Of a stretch of 64,000 bases of DNA, positions 1 to 11,700 are shown piece after piece (position 1 is the stretch's first letter; the number at the start of each line of letters is the position of its first letter). The position numbers and the translations under genes were made by a program. The DNA is from Fragum whitleyi (taxonomy: Eukaryota > Mollusca > Bivalvia > Cardiida > Cardiidae), in assembly GCA_948146395.1 (NCBI GenBank), contig OX411545.1, positions 23,701,526 through 23,765,525 on the forward strand, given 5' to 3'. The notes below the pieces were generated by a model, which was not told the DNA's origin, searched no databases, and saw only the letters and a program-made list of their open reading frames with translations.

Positions 1-1875
1 GAGTGTTAATGGCCCACGAACAGAATGACCAAAAACTAACTCAAATGGGCTAAAGCCAAGAGATTCTTGAACAGATTCTCTGACTGCAAATAATAGCAAA
101 TGAATACCTTCATCCCAATTTTTCTCAGTATCGAAACAATATGACCTTATCATATTCTTTAGGGTCTGATGAAATCTTTCTAAAGCACCTTGACTTTCAG
201 GATGATAAGCAGATGACCGATATTGCTTGATACCTAATTCATGCATAACCTGTTGGAATATGCCTGACATGAAGTTTGATCCTTGATCAGACTGAACTGA
301 TTTTGGACTTTCATGTGCTATACTGTGTATTTCATGGCGATATGACTTTGGAACAACAATTTGGTGATGAACAGCCCAATCGTCATCAGCTGGGACATCA
401 AATGGTCGCCATTTTCTCATCAGAATACCATTCTTTTTATAGTAACAAACAGGATTCTGAGACATTTCATTTTCGGGTAATGCCCTTTTAATCAACTTTG
501 AAATCTCAGGATCATTTTGCTGTTCCTGGATTAACCATGACTTTGAATGCGTTTCATGACCTTGGTCATTTGACCTTGGAGATGACTGGCAAAATTTTGA
601 CGAGTCTGTCTGAGTATCAGGCAGACTAAGATTAAAAGACTTTTTAATCTCGTCATTGAAATATTGACCAACAAAAGTATCAGTTAAGTCAATATCATTT
701 GAATTTTTCAATGAAGCTTTTTTAGCCATACCCCGAGTTACTGCACATGAAGGGTACAAATCAGGTATTTCCTGCAAAATAGGATCATCTGTTTGACCTA
801 CATTAGGTGTGTCAGTTACAAGAGGATTAACAACAACCTTATCTCCAGCTAAGTCATTGCCTAGCAATAAATGTACACCTTTAAATGGTAAAGAATGTTT
901 AACACCGACAACCACAGAACCAGTAACCAAATCTGAGGACAAATTAACCTTATGAAGAGGAACATTAATAACACCCCACTCTACACCCTGAATAAGGACA
1001 CTAGTACCAGACGAAGTCTTCTCAGAAAAAGGCAGAACATCTGCTAAAATAAGAGATTGAGAAGCTCCTGTGTCTCTTAAAATTTTAATAGGGGCAGGTG
1101 GGCGCATATCACCTGAAAGTGATACAAAACCATCCATTATGAATGGTTCAAAAATCTCCATACAGGAATTAGAATTTGGTTCTGCCTTAACAATTGAATT
1201 TAACTCAAAAGAAGGCTGTGATTTAGGCTGAAGGCTGGTGAGCCCTGTAGGTTTGGCTGCAGTCAGTTCCTTCTTCCTTTTTAATCTAAAACATTCTGAA
1301 ATAAGGTGACCTGGTTTTTTACAAAAAGTACAATGTACTCGAGATAAGGGGTTTTGAACATTGGTTTCACTAGTAGACTTTGGTTTAGGTGAATTTGATT
1401 GACTAGACATGCTAGATGAATCACCAGACATAGATTTATTTTGGGGATGTGAGGAAGCAGGTTTTGCTTTATTAACGAAAGAATTTTTGTGTGTAAGGTA
1501 GTAATCATCAGCTAAACGAGCTGCTTTATGTATAGTTTCAACAGTTTTTTCATCTAAATGTGACTTAATGTCAGATTGAATGCAATTTTTGAATTGTTCA
1601 ATTAATATAAGTTGTCTAAGATTATCATAATTTTGGTCTATTTTCTTAGAATAGCACCATCTGTCAAATATTTTTTCTTCTTTTCTTGCAAATTCAACGT
1701 GAGTCTGGCCAGATTCTTTTCTACAACTTCTAAATTGTTGTCTGTATGCTTCTGGAACCAGCTCATAACCTTTGAGAATGAGTTCTTTTACAGTATCATA
1801 ATCATTGCTTTGTTCTGTTCTAAGTTGCGAATAAATATTGCGAGCTTTTCCTACTAAGACACATTGGAGAAGGTC
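1..1875 (-). pseudogene. gag C-terminus, protease and integrase, open to the window edge
   Basis: One frame stays open from about 1875 to base 1. In order it holds the rest of capsid, a CX2CX4HX4C zinc knuckle (1291-1332), an aspartic protease with DTGAS (1060-1074) and a flap/core region ending in LLGNDLAG, a linker, and integrase. Integrase keeps the second catalytic Asp (286-288, in SDQGSNF) and the Glu (178-180, in QGALERF) with 35 residues between them, the D-35-E spacing. The zinc-binding segment and the first catalytic Asp are missing: the sequence passes from IAHES straight to PKSVQSDQG near 293-300. The integrase of this copy should therefore be inactive. It continues left of the window. 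Confidence 0.82.
1291..1332 (-). other. CCHC zinc knuckle of gag
   Basis: Fourteen codons read CTFCKKPGHLISEC on the minus strand, an exact CX2CX4HX4C retroviral-type zinc knuckle. It is in the same frame as the protease and integrase motifs, showing that gag and pol are one fused frame downstream of the frameshift. Confidence 0.9.
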
Positions 1876-2576
1876 CATTGCTCCTTTGGCCATTTCAAGT
1901 TATTTGCAACTTTTTCAAAATGTTCGAAATATGTATCAACTTCATTTTCTTGAAATGGTGGGACAAGCCTAAAATGTTTTGTTACATTAAAGTGGTCATT
2001 ATACATATATCTGGGCTGATTTGCTCTATCTTGAGTTTCAAATTCTTTTAATCGTAATTGAAATTCTCGTTCTTTTTCTCGCTCTCTCTCTGCTCTCTCT
2101 TCTTCTCGTTCTCTTTCTTCTCTTTGAAATTGCCTTTCTCTTTCTTTTTCTTCATTTTCTCTTTGTGCTCTTTCTCTTTCAATTTCTTCCATTTCCCTTT
2201 GAAATTGCCTTTCTCTTTCCTTCTCTTCAATTTCTAATTGTTTTTCCTGTAATTTTCTCTCTTCTCTCTCTCTTTCTATTTCCAATTCCTTCTCCCTTTG
2301 TTGAAGTTTTAACAGTTCAAGCTCTCTTGAGCTTGAAACTGATGGAACATCAACAATGAGAGACAGAGCCTTTTCATCTAAAATGTCCTCATCAACAAAA
2401 TATTGAACCAAAATATTCTTAATTTCATGCTTTCGCAATGAGGACTTGACTTCTTTTAAGTCATAATGCTTGGCAAGATTGAGCAAATCAGGCTTTTTAC
2501 CCAAATTCAATAACTCCACGGAAGGTTCGTGCGTAAATTTTTCTAAGTCAAAAGACATGGTAGCTTGTTGCTGCAT
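1854..2576 (-). pseudogene. gag N-terminal part, ended by a frameshift
   Basis: This 240-codon frame starts at 2576; a second ATG six codons in (MSFDLEKF) may be the true start. The first ~80 residues form a leucine- and lysine-rich domain. A long, highly charged E/R/K-rich coiled coil follows (about residues 88-180), then the start of a capsid-like region (VPPFQENEVDTYFEHFEKVA). The frame leaves the family pattern just after WPKEQW and stops at 1854. The expected frame resumes at about 1875, so a single-base indel near 1866-1880 broke it. It would encode the structural protein of the retrotransposon particle. Confidence 0.8.
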
Positions 2577-2737
2577 TCAAATAAGAATGTAAGATTTCGA
2601 TAAATAATAGTGAAAGTACACTCTAGATTTATCAAAATTGAAATATGAAATTAATTTCTTAAATATTTTTGAACACTAGAATTAAATACAGAATTTGTTT
2701 GACTTGTTTTGTTTTGTTTGTTTGTCTGATGTTCGTA

Positions 2738-2755
2738 TCTCGAGACGAGCCCTCA
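2738..2755 (-). promoter_or_regulatory. Primer binding site, probably tRNA-Pro
   Basis: Next to the inner LTR end, with two bases (AT) between, the minus strand begins TGAGGGCTCGTC. The plus strand reads GACGAGCCCTCA, resembling the 3' end of tRNA-Pro (acceptor GACGAGC, discriminator C, then CCA with one change). Its position just inside the LTR is right for minus-strand priming. Confidence 0.6.
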
Positions 2756-2757
2756 AT

Positions 2758-3312
2758 TGTTGTAACGTGCCAATGTAACAAGAACAAAGAAGCCAGCAAC
2801 AAACTTTACAATTAACAATATTTATTGACAATAATAACAGAATTATTGACAATATGAAATTAATACAAAGACAAATTACAATACCTTGAATGTTTAATCC
2901 TAAAGTTTTTAATTTTAGATCCAATTTAATTAAGTTCCTGGTCCACAAATAATAAGTCCAAAAATATCTGAATTTAAAATTAAACACGCTTTCAAACACA
3001 CTTTTAAGATAACAAGAAATCCCCTTTTAGTTTAACACAATACTACTAAATGAAACCATTAATCTAAATCAAGTGAACCAAGAAAGCTGTAGGAACCCCT
3101 TTATATAATACTATAGAACAATCTGGAATAGCATAGAACATAAGAATACTCTAGAGTCTGAATCACTTTCCAAAAGGCCTTTCTATAAAGATCTAAAATC
3201 TTCTACATATATATTACCTTAAAGTGTCAAGAGATATTGGAAAATCCCCAGACTAATTCTAAAAATAGACATGGTAAATACCATTAGGTTTAATTATAGT
3301 TTATATATAACA
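2758..3312 (-). repeat. Putative 5' LTR of the gypsy-class element
   Basis: The segment is bounded by TGTT at 2758 and AACA at 3312, the usual short inverted LTR ends. On the minus strand it holds a TATA-like TATATAAAG near 3107-3116 and, further toward the inner end, an AATAAA near 2814-2823. The PBS lies immediately inside. The inner end is well placed. The outer end is inferred only from the inverted terminus, because the partner LTR is outside the window. Confidence 0.5.
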
Positions 3313-4257
3313 ATATATAGAATGGTTTGGGTTTAAGTAAGACAATTTTAAGACAAGTAGCATTTGTTGATGGAGTCCATACAATATCGATATTATTGGC
3401 AATAATATTGGATCGCCATAATGAAAATCTTTGATGCTGCCAAGTTACTCACACTATTTATATTGTTAAATGTCGCAAGTATTTCTTATACAAGCACAGA
3501 TTAGACTTTTACTGTTTGTGTTTTCATTATGTTCAATATAATTCATTCATAACCAGATTTTGTCATATATTTTTTATAACGAAATCAGATTGTGAAAAGA
3601 TTGTCCGTGATTCAACGGCATTTTTACAAAAAACGCTTGAAATATCAAAGAAACAGTTCTTCTCTGGTGATTAATACAATAAGCGATTTTTAACTATTAA
3701 ATGAAATAACCAAACACATAATAAATGTTTAAGTTTATTTGCAAAGAATCAATAATATCAATCATACTAAGGAGGGTCATCCTTGCGTTAGGAAGAAAAC
3801 AGTAAACTTTTGCGAGAGCACACGAACTTACGTGCAATTTTACCAGTGATTTTGCACACGAACTTACGTATAAGCAATTATCTGATATATTAAGCACGAA
3901 AAGATCAGCACATCCGCTTTCTGATTTACTAAGTCCGAGAATAAGCTAAATTGTAAAACAGGATGTTTGATGGCTCAGCACGAAACAGTTGTAAATGTAA
4001 ATTAATATATAGGCAGTTTCAACTTTTTGAAGCCTAATCATTGAATTATAGAGAACTGGGTATTTGTCGATGAGATAAGAAATTGAAACATGTCATGTGT
4101 CCGTGGTCTTACAGCCCTGACTGCAATTTAAAGCACTCGAGTGATTTAAAAGAATATTATAGTTGGGACCGTAAATTTCAAATAGGGCCGTAAAGGGGCC
4201 GTTAAATACACTTGTCCAGGAAATAGCATTTATCTTATAACTATATTGACTAGCGAG
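3313..4257. other. Intergenic, no gene seen
   Basis: AT-rich sequence without a credible coding region. A short degenerate direct repeat containing CACACGAACTTACGT occurs twice near 3821-3870. Nothing else was recognised. Confidence 0.5.
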
Positions 4258-5492
4258 CCTGTCTCAATCCGTCGATATTGAGACAGGTAAAACCTAATGT
4301 TAGCATGGGTATCATTGGTCCATTGTATCCTTTCATTTCATTGGCCAGAATGCATTGATGATTCTGATTGGTCGTATTACATATGGGCGTGTCGTGTCGA
4401 CAAAGGCCGTGTACAAAACGATATAATAACGCAGATAGAATTAAGGGTTAATTACAGTTAAATTCCCGATTTCAAAATATAGATGAAAGAGACTGCGGTC
4501 TTGGAATCGCGTGTCATGTATATTCAGCGTTGAAACAGCTGGGCTCCCTTCTTTCCGAAACATGTTTAAGATAAATATCCAAATTCTCTCTTTCTCTTAA
4601 CTCTATTTTATTGAAATGATTCCCCAGATTTTTTAAGTTTATTATACTTTCGATGGGCCACTAAAATCACGCAAGTTTATTTAGAATAAAACTGTAGTTG
4701 CGCGGCTTTGGTAGCACATCGACGAATTATTATCCAAATTCTTTTCTTATGAAAACTGAGCGGTATTTGCACACTGAGAGAAATTTTCACTGTCTAAGTC
4801 TTCTTACATATCAATTTTAATGATTTGCATTAGAAAAATGGAACCTGAACCTTATGACAGAATACATACTTTAATTGCACGTTTAAACGAACATGAAGAT
4901 TATTTTTTGTGTAAATAAAACGTGTTGACTCGTTTCACTTTATCGCGTTTCGCGCTGTCTGATAAGTGATTATAAATATCCCTATATCGCAACACAAGCA
5001 ACCGAACAAAAAACTTGTAGAATATTCTCGAAATTCCTCATTGTCTATTAATTTTCCGGTTCTAACCTACTCTCATTTTTCGACAGTCAGTGCATTTTTT
5101 TTATTTCACGATGCGTCTGAAATATGTTGTTATTTAAAGATTTATTTTACAAAAATTAGCTCTTTATTTTTTTGAAATGATATAATTTTTATAATTTTCC
5201 TTCTGTGAAAGCCACTGATTTCGCAATTTAAATTGCCAAAATAATCACGAAAGATTGATAAATATTAATAGAGAAATAAACAACATGATACATGTAGAGA
5301 AAATAAACAATGTAATGCCGTATAAAAGTAGATGAAAAGTAGATAAGTGATAATCGGAAGAAAATACAAGAAAAAAGACTTTGTTTGGTTTATTTGTAAA
5401 AATGTTTAATAGCGAAGCGTGATAAAGTTTTGTGTTTATGAAAATTAGGTTTTTCCTGTCCCAGTATCGGAGGGTAGCGTAGATTGGGACAG
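4258..5492. mobile_element. Possible 1.2-kb element with inverted, hairpin-forming ends
   Basis: The left end starts CCTGTCTCAATC and the right end finishes GATTGGGACAGG, a 12-bp terminal inverted repeat with one mismatch. Each end is also a hairpin: 4258-4286 and about 5455-5492 both contain CCTGTC and its complement. The interior is AT-rich with no transposase frame. No target-site duplication was recognised. Confidence 0.4.
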
Positions 5493-5675
5493 GTTAACCA
5501 GTCTAATAACTATAAAAATATCCATGTGATAACATCCATCTGATATTTTTTATGATATCACATAGTTATTTTTAGAACAAAGTCATAATGCGGTTATTTT
5601 TGAAAAAAAAAACCTTGTATTTCTGTTAGAAACATCGACGAAAACAAAAAAAATATAGAGGTTATAAGATAGATA

Positions 5676-5820
5676 TAATACATACTTAGTGTAGTGTTTG
5701 AAAAAATATCTAACTCAGTTGTGAGAATTGGTAATTGTCTCGGCAGGGCCTCGACAATTATCAATTCTCCCAACCTCGTTAGATAAATTTTCTCATACAA
5801 AACACTAAGTACGTATTATA
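5676..5820. repeat. Foldback (large inverted repeat)
   Basis: Two arms of about 60-65 bp, each carrying ACTTAGTGT/ACACTAAGT and GAGAATTG/CAATTCTC, flank a short GC-rich centre near 5740-5755. The whole unit could fold into one long imperfect hairpin. It lies about 0.7 kb upstream of the LUC7L3 start codon and looks like a foldback MITE. Confidence 0.7.
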
Positions 5821-6535
5821 TATGCTAAAATCAATTTATAGGGAGCCCCTTTTCAAAATACGGATTGACTGACCACTTTATGTCAGTGGGAACATTTGGA
5901 AATCTATAATTCAATATAGAAATTATTATTGGTTTACAAACATCTTCTGTTGAAGAATGTGTCAGAAAATTGTTGTTTTACTGAAACATAGATAATATTT
6001 GACACCAAAACAAGTTTTTCCCTGATTTTTTTTGCTTTTATTCTACGTGCGTGAAAATTGGTTCTCTTTTGATCTTTCATTTTTGGTAGGTATTTTGAAA
6101 ACGGAAAGTTTTCTAAAATTATTATGTACAATTGACAAGTTTCATGTTTTTTAATGAGACGACAATATGTAAACAAAGACACAATTATAGAAAAATATGC
6201 TCTTTTAGTTCCAAAAATAATTTTATTTGAATAATTTCCCTTATGTGCGTGAAAATGGGTTCTTCGTGGATACACACTCATTTGGAATACAAATACATAC
6301 AAATACAAATTTTATTTACAGTCGGTATCTATATAACAACATAAACCATATCATATTTATTTTTATTTTTTTAGAATGATTTTTAGACTGAATGAAAAAA
6401 AAAAAGATAATAAAAAATACGAGTTACGATCGAATTTCTGACCGTTTTGACTCTGGAACGATTTTACTTTGGGCCGTTTTCACTTTGGGACGTTTTCATG
6501 TATGCAAACTTGTTGAGTCAGTCCAAAGTTCGAAA
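5821..6535 (+). promoter_or_regulatory. Upstream region and probable 5' UTR of LUC7L3
   Basis: This region precedes the first coding exon. It holds a short direct repeat, GTGCGTGAAAA, at about 6047 and 6245. From about 6420 the composition is less AT-rich, with repeated GGACGTTTT/GGGCCGTTTT-like words, fitting a 5' UTR. No TATA box or CpG-dense block was obvious. The transcription start cannot be placed from sequence alone. Confidence 0.35.
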
Positions 6536-6640
6536 ATGGCGTCTCATGCGCTGGCTCAGATGCTCGATGAGCTCATGGGACGAGATAGAAACCTTAATCC
6601 AACCGAAAAACGGAGTGAATTAAAGTGGAATGATACAGAG
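6536..6640 (+). CDS. LUC7L3: LUC7L3 coding exon 1
   Basis: Encodes residues 1-35 from ATG at 6536-6538, phase 0 at the end. An ATG-initiated frame opens further upstream at 6392, but similarity to the family begins at this Met. The join GAG|GTTCAA gives exactly the family length and residues into VCKHYL of exon 2. GTTCAA is, however, a very weak 5' splice site; reading through would add 19 residues and stop at 6700. Confidence 0.85.
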
Positions 6641-8531
6641 GTTCAAACATACATAATCATTACCATTTGCAAATGTCTTTTTAAAAGATATATGATTTAA
6701 TTTCAAACGCGAAAACACATTCCAAAAGTGAAAGGTCAATGTAAACAAATTTTGCAAGATATTATCGATACCTCTAAAGTGACATTGCTTTTACAGTTCT
6801 GGTTCCATTTTCTTCATTTTAGAATTCTACCAACATTATACAGTCAAATATCTTTCCGTCGAATGTCCAGAACATTTTCACAGTAAAACGCAATATTCAT
6901 TTTCAACAAACTATTTGTTTAATGGAAGAAGTTGTTGTTAACATAATTTGTAATTTAGAAGTGTTTCCTTTCCTTCTGTACCGTGAACCAGGGTGGTTGG
7001 CAAGAACTGGTACTTGGAGAGAATTGGTTGCTAACCAGCAATGCTGAAAAGTGCAATCACGTCAGTTGTTCGCACCTTCGACCTGTCAACTACAGTAAAT
7101 GACACAAGCGATTGCATTATTGGACATCGATTATTTATCTGTGTTTGATTGTTAGTAACATAGTGAGAATATCAAAGATTGGGTAATTTATTGTTTTAGA
7201 ATATGAAGATTTGGTGAAATGCAAACTGAAAATGACAATGGAGTTGTTTAATGCCAATACATCACAGGACATAATTGGTGTAGGACCTTAAGTGCGTTCG
7301 TTAGGGCTAGATTCTTAGGAACCAAATTAAGATTTATAAGATAAAGCGTTTGGTAGAGCAATGTTGTTGAACCGCTACATAAGAATCCTAAGAAATTTGA
7401 ATTCGGAAACGACGCTAGATTGGCTTGACTAAAAGTCTTGACCACGTCGAATGTTATTATTCAATTTATCGAAATGTTGGTTTTGACATCTTTATTATCC
7501 TATTAATCGAGACTTTTCATCTGGCTCTAAAGGAGGCACCTGTTGTCAAATCGGGGATAGCGTTTTAAATGCATTTTTATATAATGTTTATAAATAAATG
7601 AAAAAATGTAAATTAAAATAAGTGTCATATTTCATAGTTGATTCATTTATCATGCAAACCTAATGCATACGTTATTTTGCCACCACTTATGGTCGACCTA
7701 AGTGGAATGATGGCCACAAATATCCTTGTCCCGAAGATCGCCAATTATCTCTTCGTCGAACTTTCTATACGTCGAAGTTTTCTCGTAAGTCCCCCAAAGT
7801 TCGACATATAGATATTTGACCATCTTTGAAATGCCACATATATTAAACGGCTCACATGAAGTTAATGGCGTTCCTAAAGTTATACTCAAACCTTATAGTA
7901 TTGATCTATCCACTGTATCGATCTATTAACAAATCTTCGGATATTTTCATCAAAATGCCACAATTCCATTCTTAACATAGATAACTAGGTCACTAGAAAC
8001 TAATAAGGACTTAGATGGGATGTCAAGAAATATTAGAAAGATGCTACATTCTTGCCTTCATTTCCAAACAGAATGCTAAAAAATGGAAATGGAAGAACTA
8101 GTGGTAGTCAAGACGATTTTATAAGTGATGAAAAATTACTTTATTCCGAAAAAGAACATATCCCAACCTTAAGTAACATATCATTCAATTCAAAATTAAT
8201 GATCTCAGTGTTCCCATTCACGTACATAAGTACGTGAATCACGCTTAAAAACAAAATTTCACGTACAGAATTCAAAACGAACCCTGCCTTATACGCTCGT
8301 TTCACGCGCAGAAAAAGAAGAATGGACACGTAAAAGATTCCCCTTTTGATCACTAGAAATACGTGAGTCTCTATCCAAAAATTGGGAAACCCAAATTTAA
8401 CAGCTTCCGTAATTAGAAATCAATGAACCGGGTAATCATTCGATCTTCATTGTGGCCGATTCTGTTAGAATAAAACTGATTTTTTATGCCCCCGCATCGA
8501 TAGATCGGGGGCATATTGTTTTGCTCGTGTC

Positions 8532-8562
<31 letters not shown>

Positions 8563-8741
8563 CCGTCCGTCTGTCCGAAAACTTAACCTTGCCAATATCT
8601 TCAAGCCTATCAAGATACAAAGCTAATATTTGGCATGATGATAGATCTCAATGATCCGCATCGGCTGGTACCAAAGTCAAGGTCATGTGACAAGGTCAAG
8701 GTCATCTGTCAAGGTCAAACTTTGAAAAAAAAATGCCGTTA

Positions 8742-8777
<36 letters not shown>

Positions 8778-11700
8778 TTTTTGTTTGTTTGTTTGTTAAC
8801 GCTGGATATCGGATAATGTTCGCTAAAGCCTAGATTATATCCTGCGGATTTGGCCCAAGATTAAAATAACAGTCGTCATAATTACACGGTTTACATTTAA
8901 CATCGAGAAAATAAAGATGTGATTATTTTGACTGAAATATGATAATAGATTACCGATATATATTCTTTTTATCCAAAAGTATGAAGGACTTGCGCTTTGT
9001 ATAACCAAGAAAATAATTTACCGGTATTTCAATTATTTGTTCCAATGATCCATCCGAAAATAAGTCCCAGTGGCGACATGACGGATTCGTGAAATAAACA
9101 TTTTATTCTCGTAGTGAAGCGAGGGCCGGAACAGCTTATTTTTCGTAGAGGGTGAACAGGTGACCAAACGGCGCTGACACCAGGTGTTCAGCTATTTTTG
9201 GACAGTTTCCAGACTTGACACGCCACGCACGCTTGTAAACTTCATGCGATGGAGACCTTTTCCATCATGAGAATAAAACGATATGGTTACTTAGTCAACT
9301 ATTTGATGGATTTATGTTCGAAAAAACAGGATTACTTTTCATTTAATCATCTTTTTCAATTGCAGGTAGGGCTTTATCTAAAAAATTGATTTCCAAAATT
9401 CTACCATCAAATAATTTACGATGTCGCCGATTGATTGCCATGAGGTTGTAACAACAACTTTGATGGGCAGTAGATACGATCTTTTAGCTGCGATATGCGG
9501 GATTTGATAATCATTTAAAACAGAAAAAAACTTCTGAGACTCGCAAATCATTTATCAAAAACTTGACTATTATGTATCAAGTATTTTCAGTCTTTTTTTA
9601 CTCAAAATCTAAGTTTGACAGTCTGAAGAAGAATGAATATCAGTAGAATAATCGGCTTTTGAAAATGCGAACGTCTTGCATAAGTTTCTATCTTCATTAC
9701 ATAGACTTAAACTCGAAACAAAATAGCAAGATCTTGGATTTGTCACTGGCTAAAATCAGATAACGATGGTTAACCCAATGATACTTTGGTCATGTATTCG
9801 AACACAGGCTTGATCAATAAATTATAAACACATTGTCAGTAGAACAAGAGATTAATTATTTGCACATGCATGCATTTGGAACAGAGAAAGTATTATAAGT
9901 TTGATTCTCATCAAGATTTTCTCTCTTTTTTTTTACTGTGCTTGTTTGAATAAATTGTGAGTTTGAAATTTCTGAGACAGTTTTCCATGAAACAGAAGAA
10001 TCGTATTTAGTTTATTAACAGCCATGTTCGAGTTTCCATAATTAGTTCTTTGTGCAACCATCAGACTTTGAAAACACCAATTATAACAAACCAATACACA
10101 AAATAAATTAAAAAAGACAGCCACAGGCCAGTGCATTTGTTGAGATACTTACTTGATTTAGCATTTTTAAGGGGGGGTTAGGGGTCCTCTATTTCTATGA
10201 TAAAATCGACAAGGCTGTCAATAATTTTTTTACCTAAACTGGAGACATTAAACTGCATTAATATAGTACAGTACAGTATCTTGTGTGTTGGTCCTAGGAA
10301 ATGCAGCTTGTAAACTCAAATTTTAGTTACTATGTTTTGTTGTCCCCAATATTACGAGAACTAATGCAGCTTTTATTTTTCTTGCCCTGTCGTTCCAAGG
10401 GTGGCAAACATTTTAAGTACGGTAGTGTGCAATTAAATGTTCTAAACTTTTTTTAACTTACGCAGAAGAAAGCTTCGTCATTTCAATTCTCTCATCAGAC
10501 ATGTTGTTGCAGACAACTTAAATTATGTCATTGGTAATTACCCATGTTCTTCGAAGATGCCGTTTATAAACGAGGACTGTCAATTGTCCTTTTGGAAATA
10601 ATTGTCGGTAGCGTCTTTTTCCCTTCGGATAATTTATCCTTAGATTTATTCTAAGAAATTTAGAGAGCAATATTTTGAGATTTTATCAGTAAGCGCTGTA
10701 TGATGTAACAAATATTCTCCTGATTTGAATTTTTTTTTTAAAGGTCTATCAAAGGACCCTTGCGATTTGAATCCATCAAAAAAAGTTAATGACAGAAGCA
10801 GCAATGGTGCGTCTTTAACCTGACAAGATTTGTTAATCAAAGACTGGTTGTTATAGTGACAGTCTATTATACTGCGGGATACACATGACTTGTTTTGGTC
10901 AGCTAAAATGTGTATGCTCCCGTTGATAATCGATTTTTTGCGCATGTGGAATTACTTTAATACTTTTTTTAGTGTAATTTGTAAAATGTCAGGGGGGGGG
11001 GGGTCTAAATACAGGACGAGGTATATTACGTTGAAGTCTGCTAATTGAGAGCACTGCATTTCCCACAATGCATCAATACAATGGAGTGACTTTAAAATTC
11101 CCTGCATTTGATATGGCTGCCTATTGTTGGCAATTTTGTGCCAAATTACTGTGTATGGACTACCTTTTTGTGTTTTGTGGGATGTTAAAGAATAACATTA
11201 TTTGGAAATTTTTATGAATTTTGGCAAGATTGATTTTTATCATTGCTTTTATCAGCTAATGCTCAGTAGATTGATACAGTGGGGTTCCAGTCTACAAGAA
11301 AGGTTAAGAAAAACAATCGAACGAAACTATACTGGTAAAAGACCAATTCTCGCCAAGTACCAGTTCTCGCCAGCCACCTTGATTCACAATAAAGACAGAG
11401 AGAAAACCCTTCTAAAGTAAAGGTTATGTTGACAACCACAACTTCTTCTCAGAAAATGATTTGTTGTAAATGAATATTGCTTATTTCAATAAAATTGTGG
11501 TTGGCGAGAACTGGTACGCTGAGAGAATTGGTCTCCGACCAGTAGGCCTGTGTCATAAACTTCAGTCAGTCCTCAGGTTAAGAAAATAGCAGGGTCTTAA
11601 GTCTGAAACCCACTAATGAATATTTTCTTTCTTTACAGGTTTGCAAGCACTATCTAGTGGAATTTTGTCCACATGAACTTTTTGTGAACACAAGAGCTGA

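Larger units (their letters stand above)
1..3312 (-). mobile_element. Ty3/gypsy-class LTR retrotransposon, Gmr1-like domain order, 5' part only
   Basis: On the minus strand the order is: putative 5' LTR (3312-2758), tRNA-Pro-like primer binding site, gag with a coiled coil and CCHC knuckle, aspartic protease with DTGAS, then integrase running off the window edge. No reverse transcriptase or RNase H lies between protease and integrase. In most Ty3/gypsy elements RT and RNase H sit there; in Gmr1-like elements integrase comes first, so this copy fits that group. RT and the 3' LTR would be left of base 1. The copy is damaged by a frameshift in gag and an in-frame deletion in integrase. The class is clear; the Gmr1 assignment rests on domain order and remembered similarity to fish elements. 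Confidence 0.87.

Noticed and set aside
2021..2359. 112-codon plus-strand frame rich in Leu and Phe, resembling a membrane protein
   Set aside because: It is antisense to the E/R/K coiled coil of the retrotransposon gag; complementing GAA/AAG-rich codons gives CTT/TTC.
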